From: Pseudomonas sp. ERMR1:02
GTDB lineage: Bacteria > Pseudomonadota > Gammaproteobacteria > Pseudomonadales > Pseudomonadaceae
DNA: 64,000 bases
NCBI RefSeq assembly: GCF_002277815.1
Contig: NZ_NKJI01000001.1
Span: 48,501 to 112,500, forward strand
Direction: 5' to 3'
The translations under genes were made by a program, and so were the position numbers. Position 1 is the stretch's first letter; each line of letters begins with the position of its first letter. Below are positions 16,719-24,686 of this stretch, in pieces. Below the pieces are notes generated by a model. The model was given only the letters and a program-made list of their open reading frames with translations, was not told where the DNA came from and did not search any database.

Positions 16719-18332
16719 ATGCCTGCTGCTCGAGAGACATTCCGTAGGTGGTTCCATCGTCCTTGGTTTTTGGCGATGCTGGCGGCTGTCCTGAGTACAA
16801 CTTTACTGATGGCGGGCAGCCTGTTCATCGCCATGCATCAAGTCGAGCAGAATGAAAGTCAGGAAATGAATGCCCAGGGCGAACGCTTCCTCGCCCGTCT
16901 GGAGCAACTGTTCGGACAATTGCGCGAAAGCCTCGACGACCTGGAAGCCCAACCGCTACGCAGTTGCGATGATGAAATGATCGCGACGCTGCAACAGGTC
17001 AGTTTCAATTACCGTTTCGTATACGAAGCCGCTTACATGGACGCCTCGCGGATCTGCTCCAATCGTCCGCGCCAGGAAGGGTTGTCGCTGATACGAGCCC
17101 CAGACATCAAAGGCCCTACCTACAGCTACTGGCTGAACACCACCACCGAACCCGATGAAAACCGTGCCGCGCTGATGCTCGGGCGCGGCAATTTCCGTGT
17201 GGCGACATCGCGCGGGCATTTGACGGATATGGTTGACCTGTCTCCGGGAAGCAGCCTGCTGGTGGTACTTGACCACGGCACGCGGGCGATTCCGGTGCTG
17301 GGGGCGCCGCAGTCTTGGCCGCCGACCGAGCAGTGGCCGCCGAAAAGCCGTGATGCGCTGCAAGTTACCCAGACGCGTTTGATTTACCGCATGCCTACCG
17401 ACAACCCGGAATACCAACTGGTGTTGATCAGCCCGCGCGGTGGCAACCATATACCGCCGGTGTGGTGGTGGTTGTTGCCGGTCTGTGTGGGGCTTGCCTT
17501 TTGTGTGGGTTTTCTGGTGTTTCTGTTGGTACGCCAGCGGCAGTCTTTGGACGCTGAGCTGACCGGCGCCATACGCCGGGGCGAACTGCAGGTTTTGTAT
17601 CAGCCGATCTTCGACCTCGACAGTCGCAACTGCGTCGGGGCCGAGGCCTTGCTGCGTTGGCGTCGGCCGGACGGGACACTGACCAGTCCTGACCTGTTCA
17701 TTCCGATGGCGGAGAACACCGGGCAGATCCGCCAGATGACGGATTTCGTCCTGCAACGTTTGCTGGAGCAGCTAGGGCAATTGCTGCGCGCCAACCCACA
17801 GCTGTATATCTCGGTCAACCTGGCGGCTTGTGATGTGATGGTGCCGCGCATCGGTCAGGTGATGGCGCGCTTGCTGACCCTGCATCGGGTCGCCGCCAAA
17901 CAAATTGCTTTTGAGGTCACCGAACGCGGGCTGATCGATGTGGTGGTGGCCCGGGAAAACCTGCAAGCCTTGCGCGATGTCGGGCATCAAGTGCTGATCG
18001 ATGACTTTGGCACAGGCTATTGCAGCCTCGCCTATCTGCAAACGCTGCCCGTGGATTGCCTGAAGATCGACAAAGCCTTTATCGATGCGCTCGGCCATGA
18101 CGCGGCCAGCAGCGGCGTCGCCCCGCACATCATCCACATGGCGCAATCACTGCACCTGAAGGTCATTGCCGAAGGCATCGAGCATGAAGCCCAAGCGGCG
18201 CTTCTGAGCAGTGAAGGTGTGAAGTTTGGTCAGGGCTGGTTATTCGCCCATGCGCTGAGCGCCGCGCAGCTCATCGAGCTGATTACCCGTGGCCGCCGGT
18301 TGACCAAGCGACGCCTGGATGATGAAGCGTAA
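16719..18332 (+). CDS. CSS-motif EAL-domain c-di-GMP phosphodiesterase
   Basis: 537 residues. A transmembrane helix at about 14-38, a periplasmic CSS domain with two cysteines (C83 in RSCDD, C113 in RICSN), a second helix at about 249-271, then an EAL domain. Catalytic residues appear complete: EAL at 309-311, Asn in ISVNLA, Glu in FEVTERG, IDDFGTGY, LKIDKAF, IAEGIE and GQGW. It should hydrolyse c-di-GMP. In studied family members the CSS cysteines form a DsbA-dependent disulfide that holds the enzyme less active. Start chosen at ATG 16719; TTG 16701 is possible, and neither has a strong ribosome site. It lies between ampDh2 and kinB, where P. aeruginosa as I recall has no gene. Confidence 0.88.
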   Translation: MPAARETFRRWFHRPWFLAMLAAVLSTTLLMAGSLFIAMHQVEQNESQEMNAQGERFLARLEQLFGQLRESLDDLEAQPLRSCDDEMIATLQQVSFNYRFVYEAAYMDASRICSNRPRQEGLSLIRAPDIKGPTYSYWLNTTTEPDENRAALMLGRGNFRVATSRGHLTDMVDLSPGSSLLVVLDHGTRAIPVLGAPQSWPPTEQWPPKSRDALQVTQTRLIYRMPTDNPEYQLVLISPRGGNHIPPVWWWLLPVCVGLAFCVGFLVFLLVRQRQSLDAELTGAIRRGELQVLYQPIFDLDSRNCVGAEALLRWRRPDGTLTSPDLFIPMAENTGQIRQMTDFVLQRLLEQLGQLLRANPQLYISVNLAACDVMVPRIGQVMARLLTLHRVAAKQIAFEVTERGLIDVVVARENLQALRDVGHQVLIDDFGTGYCSLAYLQTLPVDCLKIDKAFIDALGHDAASSGVAPHIIHMAQSLHLKVIAEGIEHEAQAALLSSEGVKFGQGWLFAHALSAAQLIELITRGRRLTKRRLDDEA

Positions 18333-18338
18333 AGCGCG

Positions 18339-20129
18339 CTACACCGTTAATGCCATGTAGAACTGCGTGCCCTGCCCCGGTCGCGAATAGACGCCCATCC
18401 GCCCGCCGTGCAACTGCACGATTTCCTTGCATAACGCCAGGCCGAGCCCGGCCCCGCCCTTTTTACGACCGACCTGCACAAAGGGCTCGAATATTCGTCC
18501 TTGCTGCCCGTAGGCAATGCCTTCACCGTTATCTTCAACGCTGATGATCACCCGATCGCCATGGCGCCGGGCCTGCAAGCGTATGAGACCGCCCGCAGCA
18601 GTGTGGCGCAGTGCATTGTCTATCAGGTTGTCGAGGACACGGTCCAATTGCGGCTGATCGGCCTGCAAGCGCGGCAACGGCCCCTGCACTTCCACCAACA
18701 GCTTGATGCCTCTCTCTTCAGCAACGCTGGAGAAGCGTATCTGCGCCTGCTCCAGCAAATCTTCGATGGAACACGGCGCCAGGGTGAGTTTCTGCAAGCC
18801 GTTCTGGTACCGCGAGAAATTCAGCAGGTCGTTGATTAACTGCATCAGGCGCTGCATTTCTTCATTCACCGTGTCGAGCAGATCGGCTTCACGAGAGTCC
18901 GCGGCGAAATGCGCGCGCTCGCGGAACAGGCCGAACGCCATGTGCATGCCGGTGACCGGCGTGCGCAGCTCGTGGGAGGCACGCAGCACGAACTCGCTGC
19001 GCACTCGTTCAAAAGCGCGCTGCTCGGTGACGTCATGCAGCACCATCACCGCACCGAGAATATGCCCCTGGGTATGACTGACCGGTGTCAGGCTGAAGGT
19101 CAGTAACCGCGTCTCGCCATCGACCTCGATGCTCAAGTCTTCGGGCGCCCGTTCCAGCGTGCCGCCGCGCAACACCAATTGCAGCTGTTTATCAAGCTCA
19201 GGACGCTGTAGTGCCGCGCCCAGCCCGTGACCGACCCGATCGTCATCCCAGCCCAATTGGCGCTGCGCCACGGGGTTGAGGTGCTCCAGATGCCCTTGGC
19301 GATCGATCATTAGCAAGCCGTCGTCAATGCTGTCGAGCACTGCCTGCAGGCGCTGCTGACCGGCAAACAGCTCATCGATGTTGGTGGCCTGATGCTCGCG
19401 CAACGCCTCGGCCATGAACCCGAAGCGTTTGGTCAACTGGTTGAGTTCAACCGCCGAGGAAACCGGCAACGTAACGTCGAAATTGCCCTGGCCGATGTCG
19501 TCCGCCGCCTGCGCCAGAGCCTCAATGGGCTCGCCAAAACGCCTCGCGATGGCATGAGCGGTCACAAAGCCGATGATCAACACTGCCAGCCCCACCAGGC
19601 CGAGCAGGCCAGCGATCAGCAGTGCACGTTCACGGGCTTGGCGCTCGGTATCGCTAATGTTATCCAGCGCACGCTTGTGTTCGGCAATCAACCCGTTGCG
19701 CAGGGCGTTGAATTTTTCAGTGAGCTCATCGTTGCCGCCCAGCATATGTGTTGTATCAGGCGAAACTTCGTATGCCCTGATAAAGCTCAGGTAGTCATCC
19801 TTGGCTTTTTTGAAACCGTATTCGTTGCCGTCGTTCGCCGGTTCTTGGGCGATGCCTTCTTCCAGCAGTTGGAAGTAATGCTGCTTGGAGGCTTCGAAGG
19901 CCGACGGATCAGGTTGCTCGCTGAGCATGATGATCAACTGGTCACCCAGCGTTTGACGCAGCTTGAGCCCGATATCGAGGGTGATGAAGTTGTTGCGCAC
20001 CAACGCTTCCTGGGTGCCGGCCATCTGCAACACGCTGACAAGTCCGAGCAGCAGCCCGAGCAGCGCCACGGTGATCAGCGCGGAAATGCTCAGGAAGAGC
20101 CGGGTCCGCAACTTCATCGCCAGTTTCAT
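18339..20129 (-). CDS. kinB: Alginate sensor histidine kinase/phosphatase KinB
   Basis: 596 residues starting at MKLAMKLRTR. Transmembrane helices at about 13-36 and 170-192 enclose a helical periplasmic sensor; then HAMP, PAS (IDDGLLMIDRQGH), HisKA with phosphoacceptor H386 (RASHELRTPV) and HATPase with N, G1 (DNGEG) and G2 (GAGLGLALC) boxes. In P. aeruginosa KinB acts mainly as a phosphatase on AlgB and restrains alginate production. It lies 10 bp behind algB on the same strand, forming one operon. Confidence 0.94.
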   Translation of the reverse strand: MKLAMKLRTRLFLSISALITVALLGLLLGLVSVLQMAGTQEALVRNNFITLDIGLKLRQTLGDQLIIMLSEQPDPSAFEASKQHYFQLLEEGIAQEPANDGNEYGFKKAKDDYLSFIRAYEVSPDTTHMLGGNDELTEKFNALRNGLIAEHKRALDNISDTERQARERALLIAGLLGLVGLAVLIIGFVTAHAIARRFGEPIEALAQAADDIGQGNFDVTLPVSSAVELNQLTKRFGFMAEALREHQATNIDELFAGQQRLQAVLDSIDDGLLMIDRQGHLEHLNPVAQRQLGWDDDRVGHGLGAALQRPELDKQLQLVLRGGTLERAPEDLSIEVDGETRLLTFSLTPVSHTQGHILGAVMVLHDVTEQRAFERVRSEFVLRASHELRTPVTGMHMAFGLFRERAHFAADSREADLLDTVNEEMQRLMQLINDLLNFSRYQNGLQKLTLAPCSIEDLLEQAQIRFSSVAEERGIKLLVEVQGPLPRLQADQPQLDRVLDNLIDNALRHTAAGGLIRLQARRHGDRVIISVEDNGEGIAYGQQGRIFEPFVQVGRKKGGAGLGLALCKEIVQLHGGRMGVYSRPGQGTQFYMALTV

Positions 20130-20139
20130 CGGCGGCGGC

Positions 20140-21486
20140 TCACAAGTTGTACTGTTTGCGTTTGCGATACAGTGTCGACGCGTCGATGCCGAGGGTCTTG
20201 GCGGCCTGGTCCAATGTTCCGGCAGTGGCGAGCACCGCGCCGATATGGGCTTTCTCCAGCTCATCCAGACTCAAGGCAGCGCCGATGCGCGGTGCATTGT
20301 TGACCGGTGCTTCGGCCATGCCCAAGTGGCTGATCTCAACCCGCTCCTGTGGACAAATTATGCTCGCCCGCTCCACCACGTTGCGCAATTCGCGAATGTT
20401 CCCCGGCCAGCGATAACCCAGCAACGCTTCACGTGCCTCATCACTGAAACCCCGGGCCGGGCGTGCGTACTCTTTGACGAAGCGCGCCAGAAAGCGGTCG
20501 GCGAGATTAATAATATCTTCCCTGCGCTCGCGCAACGGGGGCAGGTGTAAGGTAATGACGTTCAGACGATAGAGCAGGTCTTCCCGAAAACGACCGTCGC
20601 GGACCATGTCTTCGAGGTTTTGGTTGGTGGCCGCGAGGATGCGCACGTCGGCGCGGCGGGTGATGGGGTCGCCCACACGTTCGTATTCTTTATCCTGGAT
20701 GAATCGCAGCAACTTTGGTTGCAAAACTAGCGGAAAATCGCCGATTTCGTCGAGAAAAAGCGTGCCGCCATCAGCTTGATTGACACGACCCAAGGTGCTC
20801 TCGCTGGCCCCGGTGAATGCTCCCCGACTATGGCCGAACAGTTCGCTTTCCATGAGCTCTGCGGTCAGCGACGGGCAGTTGATGGTGATGCAGGACTTCT
20901 TCGCCCGCTTGCTCCAGCCGTGAATCGCCTGAGACAGCTCGCCCTTACCTGTACCGGACTCGCCTAGAATCAAGATGTTGGCATCAGTGCTGGCGACCTG
21001 GCGGGCCGTTTCCAGCACTACTTTCATGGCCGGGCTGTGGGAGTCCAGACCATCCTTGGGTTTGCGCACCTCGCCTTCCAACGCTTCCAGGCGCGCCGAC
21101 AGTTGCCGTACTTCCAACTGCTTGGCGGTGGCCAGGCGCAATTGATCCGGGCTGCATGGTTTGACCAGGTAATCGGCAGCGCCTGCCTGAATGGCATCTA
21201 CGGCGGTGTCCACAGCCGAATGCGCGGTGACGATCACCACTCGCATCCAAGGCGCTTGAATACGCATTTGCGCCAATACATCGAGGCCGTTGTCTTCACC
21301 CAGGCGCAAATCGAGAAAGCACAGGTCGAAAACCTGACGTTGCAGCAACGCGTCGGCTTGTGCGGCGCTGTTGGCAGTCGCCACGCTATAGCCTTCGTCC
21401 TCGAGGCAATAGCGGAAGGTACGCAGGATAGCGGACTCATCATCCACCAAAAGAATACGGCCTTGATGCTCAGTGGCGGATTCCAT
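20140..21486 (-). CDS. algB: NtrC-family response regulator AlgB
   Basis: 448 residues: receiver domain with phosphoacceptor D59 (FLDLRLGED), AAA+ domain with Walker A GESGTGKGE (about 175-183), a canonical GAFTGA loop (222-227) and an Fis-type HTH at the C-terminus (DQAAKTLGIDASTLYRKRK). It activates alginate genes in P. aeruginosa; it keeps the sigma-54 contact loop although AlgB can act without RpoN there. GCAGGAAA precedes the ATG. It is divergent from the small-gene pair at 21.9 kb, whose promoter is of sigma-54 type. Confidence 0.95.
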   Translation of the reverse strand: MESATEHQGRILLVDDESAILRTFRYCLEDEGYSVATANSAAQADALLQRQVFDLCFLDLRLGEDNGLDVLAQMRIQAPWMRVVIVTAHSAVDTAVDAIQAGAADYLVKPCSPDQLRLATAKQLEVRQLSARLEALEGEVRKPKDGLDSHSPAMKVVLETARQVASTDANILILGESGTGKGELSQAIHGWSKRAKKSCITINCPSLTAELMESELFGHSRGAFTGASESTLGRVNQADGGTLFLDEIGDFPLVLQPKLLRFIQDKEYERVGDPITRRADVRILAATNQNLEDMVRDGRFREDLLYRLNVITLHLPPLRERREDIINLADRFLARFVKEYARPARGFSDEAREALLGYRWPGNIRELRNVVERASIICPQERVEISHLGMAEAPVNNAPRIGAALSLDELEKAHIGAVLATAGTLDQAAKTLGIDASTLYRKRKQYNL

Positions 21487-21690
21487 TTTCCTGCACTCCT
21501 TAATGAATGATCTTGGTTAGTCCCGTAAAAATCGGGCAAGTTGCATGGTTCATTCTGATCCATTTCCCGGTTTTCGCCTGATTTTGTGAGCCTTTTATAG
21601 ATAGCTTCGTTTCAGACGATGAATTACGTCTTTTTCTGACAGCTACGCCCTCCTATCAATTCAAAAAAATTGTGATGCAAGCCCAATCGA

Positions 21691-21739
21691 TCGTGCATTA
21701 CGCACGACCACGTCAAGGCCCATCGTGCAGGATGCGTCC
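21691..21739. promoter_or_regulatory. Tandem dyads, candidate enhancer-binding (UAS) sites
   Basis: TCGTGC-N5-GCACGA at 21691-21707 is a perfect 6-5-6 palindrome. A second copy, TCGTGC-N5-GCGTCC at 21723-21739, begins exactly 32 bp later, about three helical turns. They lie 63-111 bp upstream of the -24/-12 element. The bound regulator is unknown. Confidence 0.55.
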
Positions 21740-21761
21740 GAACAGCCTTGCTACGCCATTC

Positions 21762-21774
21762 TAAATTATTGATT
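21762..21774 (-). promoter_or_regulatory. IHF consensus site
   Basis: AATCAATAATTTA on the minus strand matches WATCARNNNNTTR at every defined position. It lies between the dyad pair and the sigma-54 element, where IHF bending is normally needed. Confidence 0.65.
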
Positions 21775-21801
21775 TATATATATTTTTCTCCACAAAAAAT
21801 C

Positions 21802-21817
21802 TGGCACGCCCGCTGCA
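21802..21817 (+). promoter_or_regulatory. Sigma-54 (RpoN) -24/-12 promoter
   Basis: TGGCACGCCCGCTGCA: one mismatch from TGGCACG-N4-TTGCA, with exact GG-N10-GC spacing (21803-21804 and 21815-21816). It points to the gene starting at 21891; transcription would start near 21828. Confidence 0.82.
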
Positions 21818-21890
21818 ATATTTTGAATAACGCAGGGCAATAACAACACGCCCTCAACCCGATTACCCCCAGAGTGGGAGGAGCTTCAGG

Positions 21891-22178
21891 ATGAATCGCC
21901 AACGTGCCACCCAATTGCAGCTCTCGCCACTGCATCTGCAGCAAGGCTTGTTTGCCGTATTGGCGCTGTTGATCACCTTGATCGGCGGTCAACAGGTTCT
22001 TCGCTGGGAGCAGAGCCAGCAGCAAGAAGGGCCAAGCGTTTCGTTTCAGCACTCGACCCAGACCCACTTCAGCGCCGCCAGCAGCGCAATGGTCGACAGC
22101 ACCTCGATGCGAATGATGGACGTCGACCAACACCAGGCGTTGAATGAAACGCCTCGCCAGGAACGCTGGGTGTTCTAA
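21891..22178 (+). CDS. Small single-span membrane protein, unknown function
   Basis: 95 residues: a short basic N-terminus, one hydrophobic helix at about 20-35 (LFAVLALLITLIGG) and a polar C-terminal tail rich in Ser, Gln and Met, probably periplasmic. I recognise no domain. GGGAGGAG stands about 10 bp before the ATG. The preceding sigma-54 promoter with IHF site and paired dyads implies tight regulation. The next gene encodes a DUF1328 protein 84 bp downstream and may share the transcript. Confidence 0.72.
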   Translation: MNRQRATQLQLSPLHLQQGLFAVLALLITLIGGQQVLRWEQSQQQEGPSVSFQHSTQTHFSAASSAMVDSTSMRMMDVDQHQALNETPRQERWVF

Positions 22179-22262
22179 GTTCACACGCTTGGCGCGCTCG
22201 CTGCGCCGGGAAACGCACCACCACTAGCAGCACCTCTAAATAGAAGTGTAAGGAGAATCACC

Positions 22263-22427
22263 ATGTTGAGCTGGGCAATTACATTCTTGATCATTGCCAT
22301 TGTCGCCGCCGTACTGGGCTTCGGTGGTATCGCGGGCACCGCCACGGGTATCGCCAAGATTCTCTTTGTCGTGTTCCTGGTGATGTTCATCGCTTCCTTC
22401 TTCTTTAGCCGTCGCGGTCGAGGCTGA
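22263..22427 (+). CDS. DUF1328 (YtjA-like) small membrane protein
   Basis: 54 residues, [10 protein letters not shown] to RRGRG, with two hydrophobic helices and the [13 protein letters not shown] turn typical of DUF1328/YtjA. Function unknown; such proteins sit in the inner membrane. GTAAGGAG lies 9 bp before the start. I recall the P. aeruginosa homologue near algB as PA5482. Probably cotranscribed with the upstream 95-residue protein from the sigma-54 promoter. Confidence 0.88.
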   Translation: MLSWAITFLIIAIVAAVLGFGGIAGTATGIAKILFVVFLVMFIASFFFSRRGRG

Positions 22428-23141
22428 ACAGAATCAAGAAAGACGCGCATTGCTTCTTTCCCATTGCGTCTACCCGAGGAAGGCCGGCGCATGACCAAGG
22501 GGTCGGGATGTTCTGCCTGCTTCAGGGGCGGAGTGACCTACGGGTACAGGGAGTACCTGCGCGAGGGCCGGGTCAGGAAAAGCTGCGACGCAAGTTCGCC
22601 AGTCAATTGCGACTTGACGGACTTGCGAAGAGCTTGATTGCGCAAACCGTTGAGTTAGAGCTATTCATTCGTTCCACCCTCCCCCCCCCCCGCAATTCGC
22701 CTGTCTCGATGGAAAATACTTTTCCCGGTGTTTCACCATCGACCGTATATCGAGAAATATAGCGTTTCTTTCGCCGTAATTAATCCGACCGCGCTCTGGG
22801 ATTTTCCCGAAATTCTCCCTCTCTTCGACTGATCAAAAAACATTCAATCTGCGCTGTGATGACCGGTTCACGGCACTTATGCCTGCCGAATTGTCGTATT
22901 CGAACCGGTTGGGACGCTAGTTTCTGGATAAAAACCTCATGCCGATTCGGCATAGGGTAGGCGTTTACGGCATTAGACGCCGCACCCGTGCATCGGAATA
23001 GTTGCGCCTTTTTTCGCCTGCCAGAGAGCCATAACAAGCGCTCCGGGGCTCCTTATACGGGGGCAGATGCACACGACCTTTTCGCCACAAGCGTTGCAGT
23101 TCGTGCATTTGTCCGAGTCAAACTGAAGTAAGGGTAAAAAT
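22428..23141. other. 714-bp intergenic region before gltP
   Basis: No convincing gene. It contains an uninterrupted run of 11 C (22681-22691), an inverted repeat ACCGGTTC/GAACCGGT (22862-22869, 22902-22909) and a perfect 15-bp palindrome ATGCCGATTCGGCAT (22939-22953), a plausible operator for gltP. A CAAACTGAAGTAAGG segment precedes the gltP start. A small RNA cannot be excluded. Confidence 0.6.
22939..22953. promoter_or_regulatory. Perfect palindrome, candidate operator upstream of gltP
   Basis: ATGCCG-ATT-CGGCAT, 6-3-6, about 190 bp before the gltP start. The shape suits a dimeric repressor, but no regulator is identified. Confidence 0.4.
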
Positions 23142-24473
23142 ATGAAGAAGGCAAAACTTAGCCTCGCCTGGCAGATCCTCATCGGTCTGGTATTGGGGAT
23201 TGCAATTGGTGCGCTGCTCAACCATTTCAGTGCCGAGAAAGCCTGGTGGATCAGCAACGTTCTGCAACCGGCAGGCGATATCTTTATCCGTCTGATCAAG
23301 ATGATCGTGATCCCGATCGTGATCTCCTCGCTGGTTGTCGGCATTGCCGGCGTTGGTGATGCGAAAAAGCTCGGCAGCATCGGCCTCAAAACCATCATTT
23401 ATTTCGAAATCGTCACCACCATCGCGATCGTCGTCGGTCTGCTACTGGCCAACCTGTTCCATCCGGGTGCCGGCATCGACATGAGCACCCTGGGTACTGT
23501 GGACATCTCCAAGTACCAGGCTACGGCGGCTGAGGTTCAGCATGAACACGCGTTCATCGAAACCATCCTCAATCTGATCCCGTCCAACATCTTCGCGGCC
23601 ATGTCCCGCGGCGAAATGCTGCCGATCATCTTCTTCTCGGTACTGTTCGGTCTCGGTCTGTCGAGCCTCAAACCCGAGTTGCGCGACCCACTGGTAACGA
23701 TGTTCCAGGGCGTATCGGAAAGCATGTTCAAGGTCACTCACATGATCATGAACTACGCCCCGATCGGCGTTTTCGCATTGATCGCGGTAACCGTTGCCAA
23801 CTTCGGCTTCGCGTCCTTGCTGCCGCTGGCGAAACTGGTGATCCTGGTTTACGTCGCCATCGCCTTCTTCGCCTTCGTGGTACTGGGCCTGATCGCTCGC
23901 CTGTTCGGCTTCTCGGTGATCAAGCTGATGCGCATTTTCAAGGATGAGCTGGTGCTGGCCTACTCCACCGCCTCCTCCGAAACCGTGCTGCCGCGCGTGA
24001 TCGAGAAGATGGAAGCCTACGGTGCGCCAAAAGCCATTTGCAGCTTCGTGGTGCCGACCGGTTACTCGTTCAACCTGGACGGTTCGACCCTGTACCAAAG
24101 CATCGCGGCAATCTTCATCGCCCAGCTGTACGGCATCGACCTGTCGATCAGTCAGCAACTGCTGCTGGTCCTGACCCTGATGGTCACCTCCAAAGGCATC
24201 GCCGGTGTACCGGGCGTGTCCTTCGTGGTGCTGCTGGCCACCTTGGGCAGCGTAGGTATTCCACTGGAAGGCCTGGCATTCATCGCCGGCGTGGACCGCA
24301 TCATGGACATGGCGCGTACCGCCCTGAACGTGATCGGCAACGCCCTGGCCGTGCTGGTCATCTCTCGCTGGGAAGGCATGTACGACGACGCCAAGGGCCA
24401 GCGCTACTGGAACTCCCTGCCGCACTGGCGCAGCAAAGAGAAGCTGCCGGCTGGCGAGACTTCCAGCAACTAA
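23142..24473 (+). CDS. gltP: Glutamate/aspartate:proton symporter GltP
   Basis: 443 residues of the DAACS (SLC1-like) family. Eight or so membrane helices and the two re-entrant loops, seen as YSTASSETVLPRV and VPTGYSFNLDGSTLY, with the substrate-binding region RTALNVIGNALAV near the end. It imports glutamate or aspartate with protons across the inner membrane. Family length is normal. The unusually long 5' region may hold its control elements. Confidence 0.93.
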   Translation: MKKAKLSLAWQILIGLVLGIAIGALLNHFSAEKAWWISNVLQPAGDIFIRLIKMIVIPIVISSLVVGIAGVGDAKKLGSIGLKTIIYFEIVTTIAIVVGLLLANLFHPGAGIDMSTLGTVDISKYQATAAEVQHEHAFIETILNLIPSNIFAAMSRGEMLPIIFFSVLFGLGLSSLKPELRDPLVTMFQGVSESMFKVTHMIMNYAPIGVFALIAVTVANFGFASLLPLAKLVILVYVAIAFFAFVVLGLIARLFGFSVIKLMRIFKDELVLAYSTASSETVLPRVIEKMEAYGAPKAICSFVVPTGYSFNLDGSTLYQSIAAIFIAQLYGIDLSISQQLLLVLTLMVTSKGIAGVPGVSFVVLLATLGSVGIPLEGLAFIAGVDRIMDMARTALNVIGNALAVLVISRWEGMYDDAKGQRYWNSLPHWRSKEKLPAGETSSN

Positions 24474-24483
24474 CGCAAACCCC

Positions 24484-24585
24484 GTGTAGGAGCGAGCTTG
24501 CTCGCGATGGTGGCAGGGGCACCGCATTTATCCAGAATGCCCTCGTCATCGTTGACGTCCATCGCGAGCAAGCTCGCTCCTACAT
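24484..24585. repeat. REP doublet (REPIN), GCTTGCTCGCGATGG type
   Basis: Inverted GTAGGAGCGAGC arms with a spacer containing CGTCATCGTTGACG, a spacer motif also found in the doublets at 25925 and 34260 and in degraded form near 30745. Confidence 0.85.
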
Positions 24586-24610
24586 TGGTCCGTGCATATC
24601 GCACTAAACA

Positions 24611-24633
24611 AACCCCGGAGAAATCCGGGGTTT
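24611..24633 (+). terminator. Intrinsic terminator between gltP and the next gene
   Basis: AACCCCGG (24611-24618) pairs with CCGGGGTT (24625-24632), loop AGAAAT, followed by a short T run. Confidence 0.75.
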
Positions 24634-24686
24634 GTCGTTTCTGGCCACCCCGCTATCATTCGCCCATCTTTTGGGGGATTTGACTG

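Noticed and set aside
22508..22762. 84-codon frame in the gltP upstream region
   Set aside because: Spans the 11-C run, no ribosome site and no recognisable sequence.
23442..24527. 361-codon minus-strand frame over gltP
   Set aside because: His/Gln-rich shadow of the membrane-protein gene with no recognisable domain.
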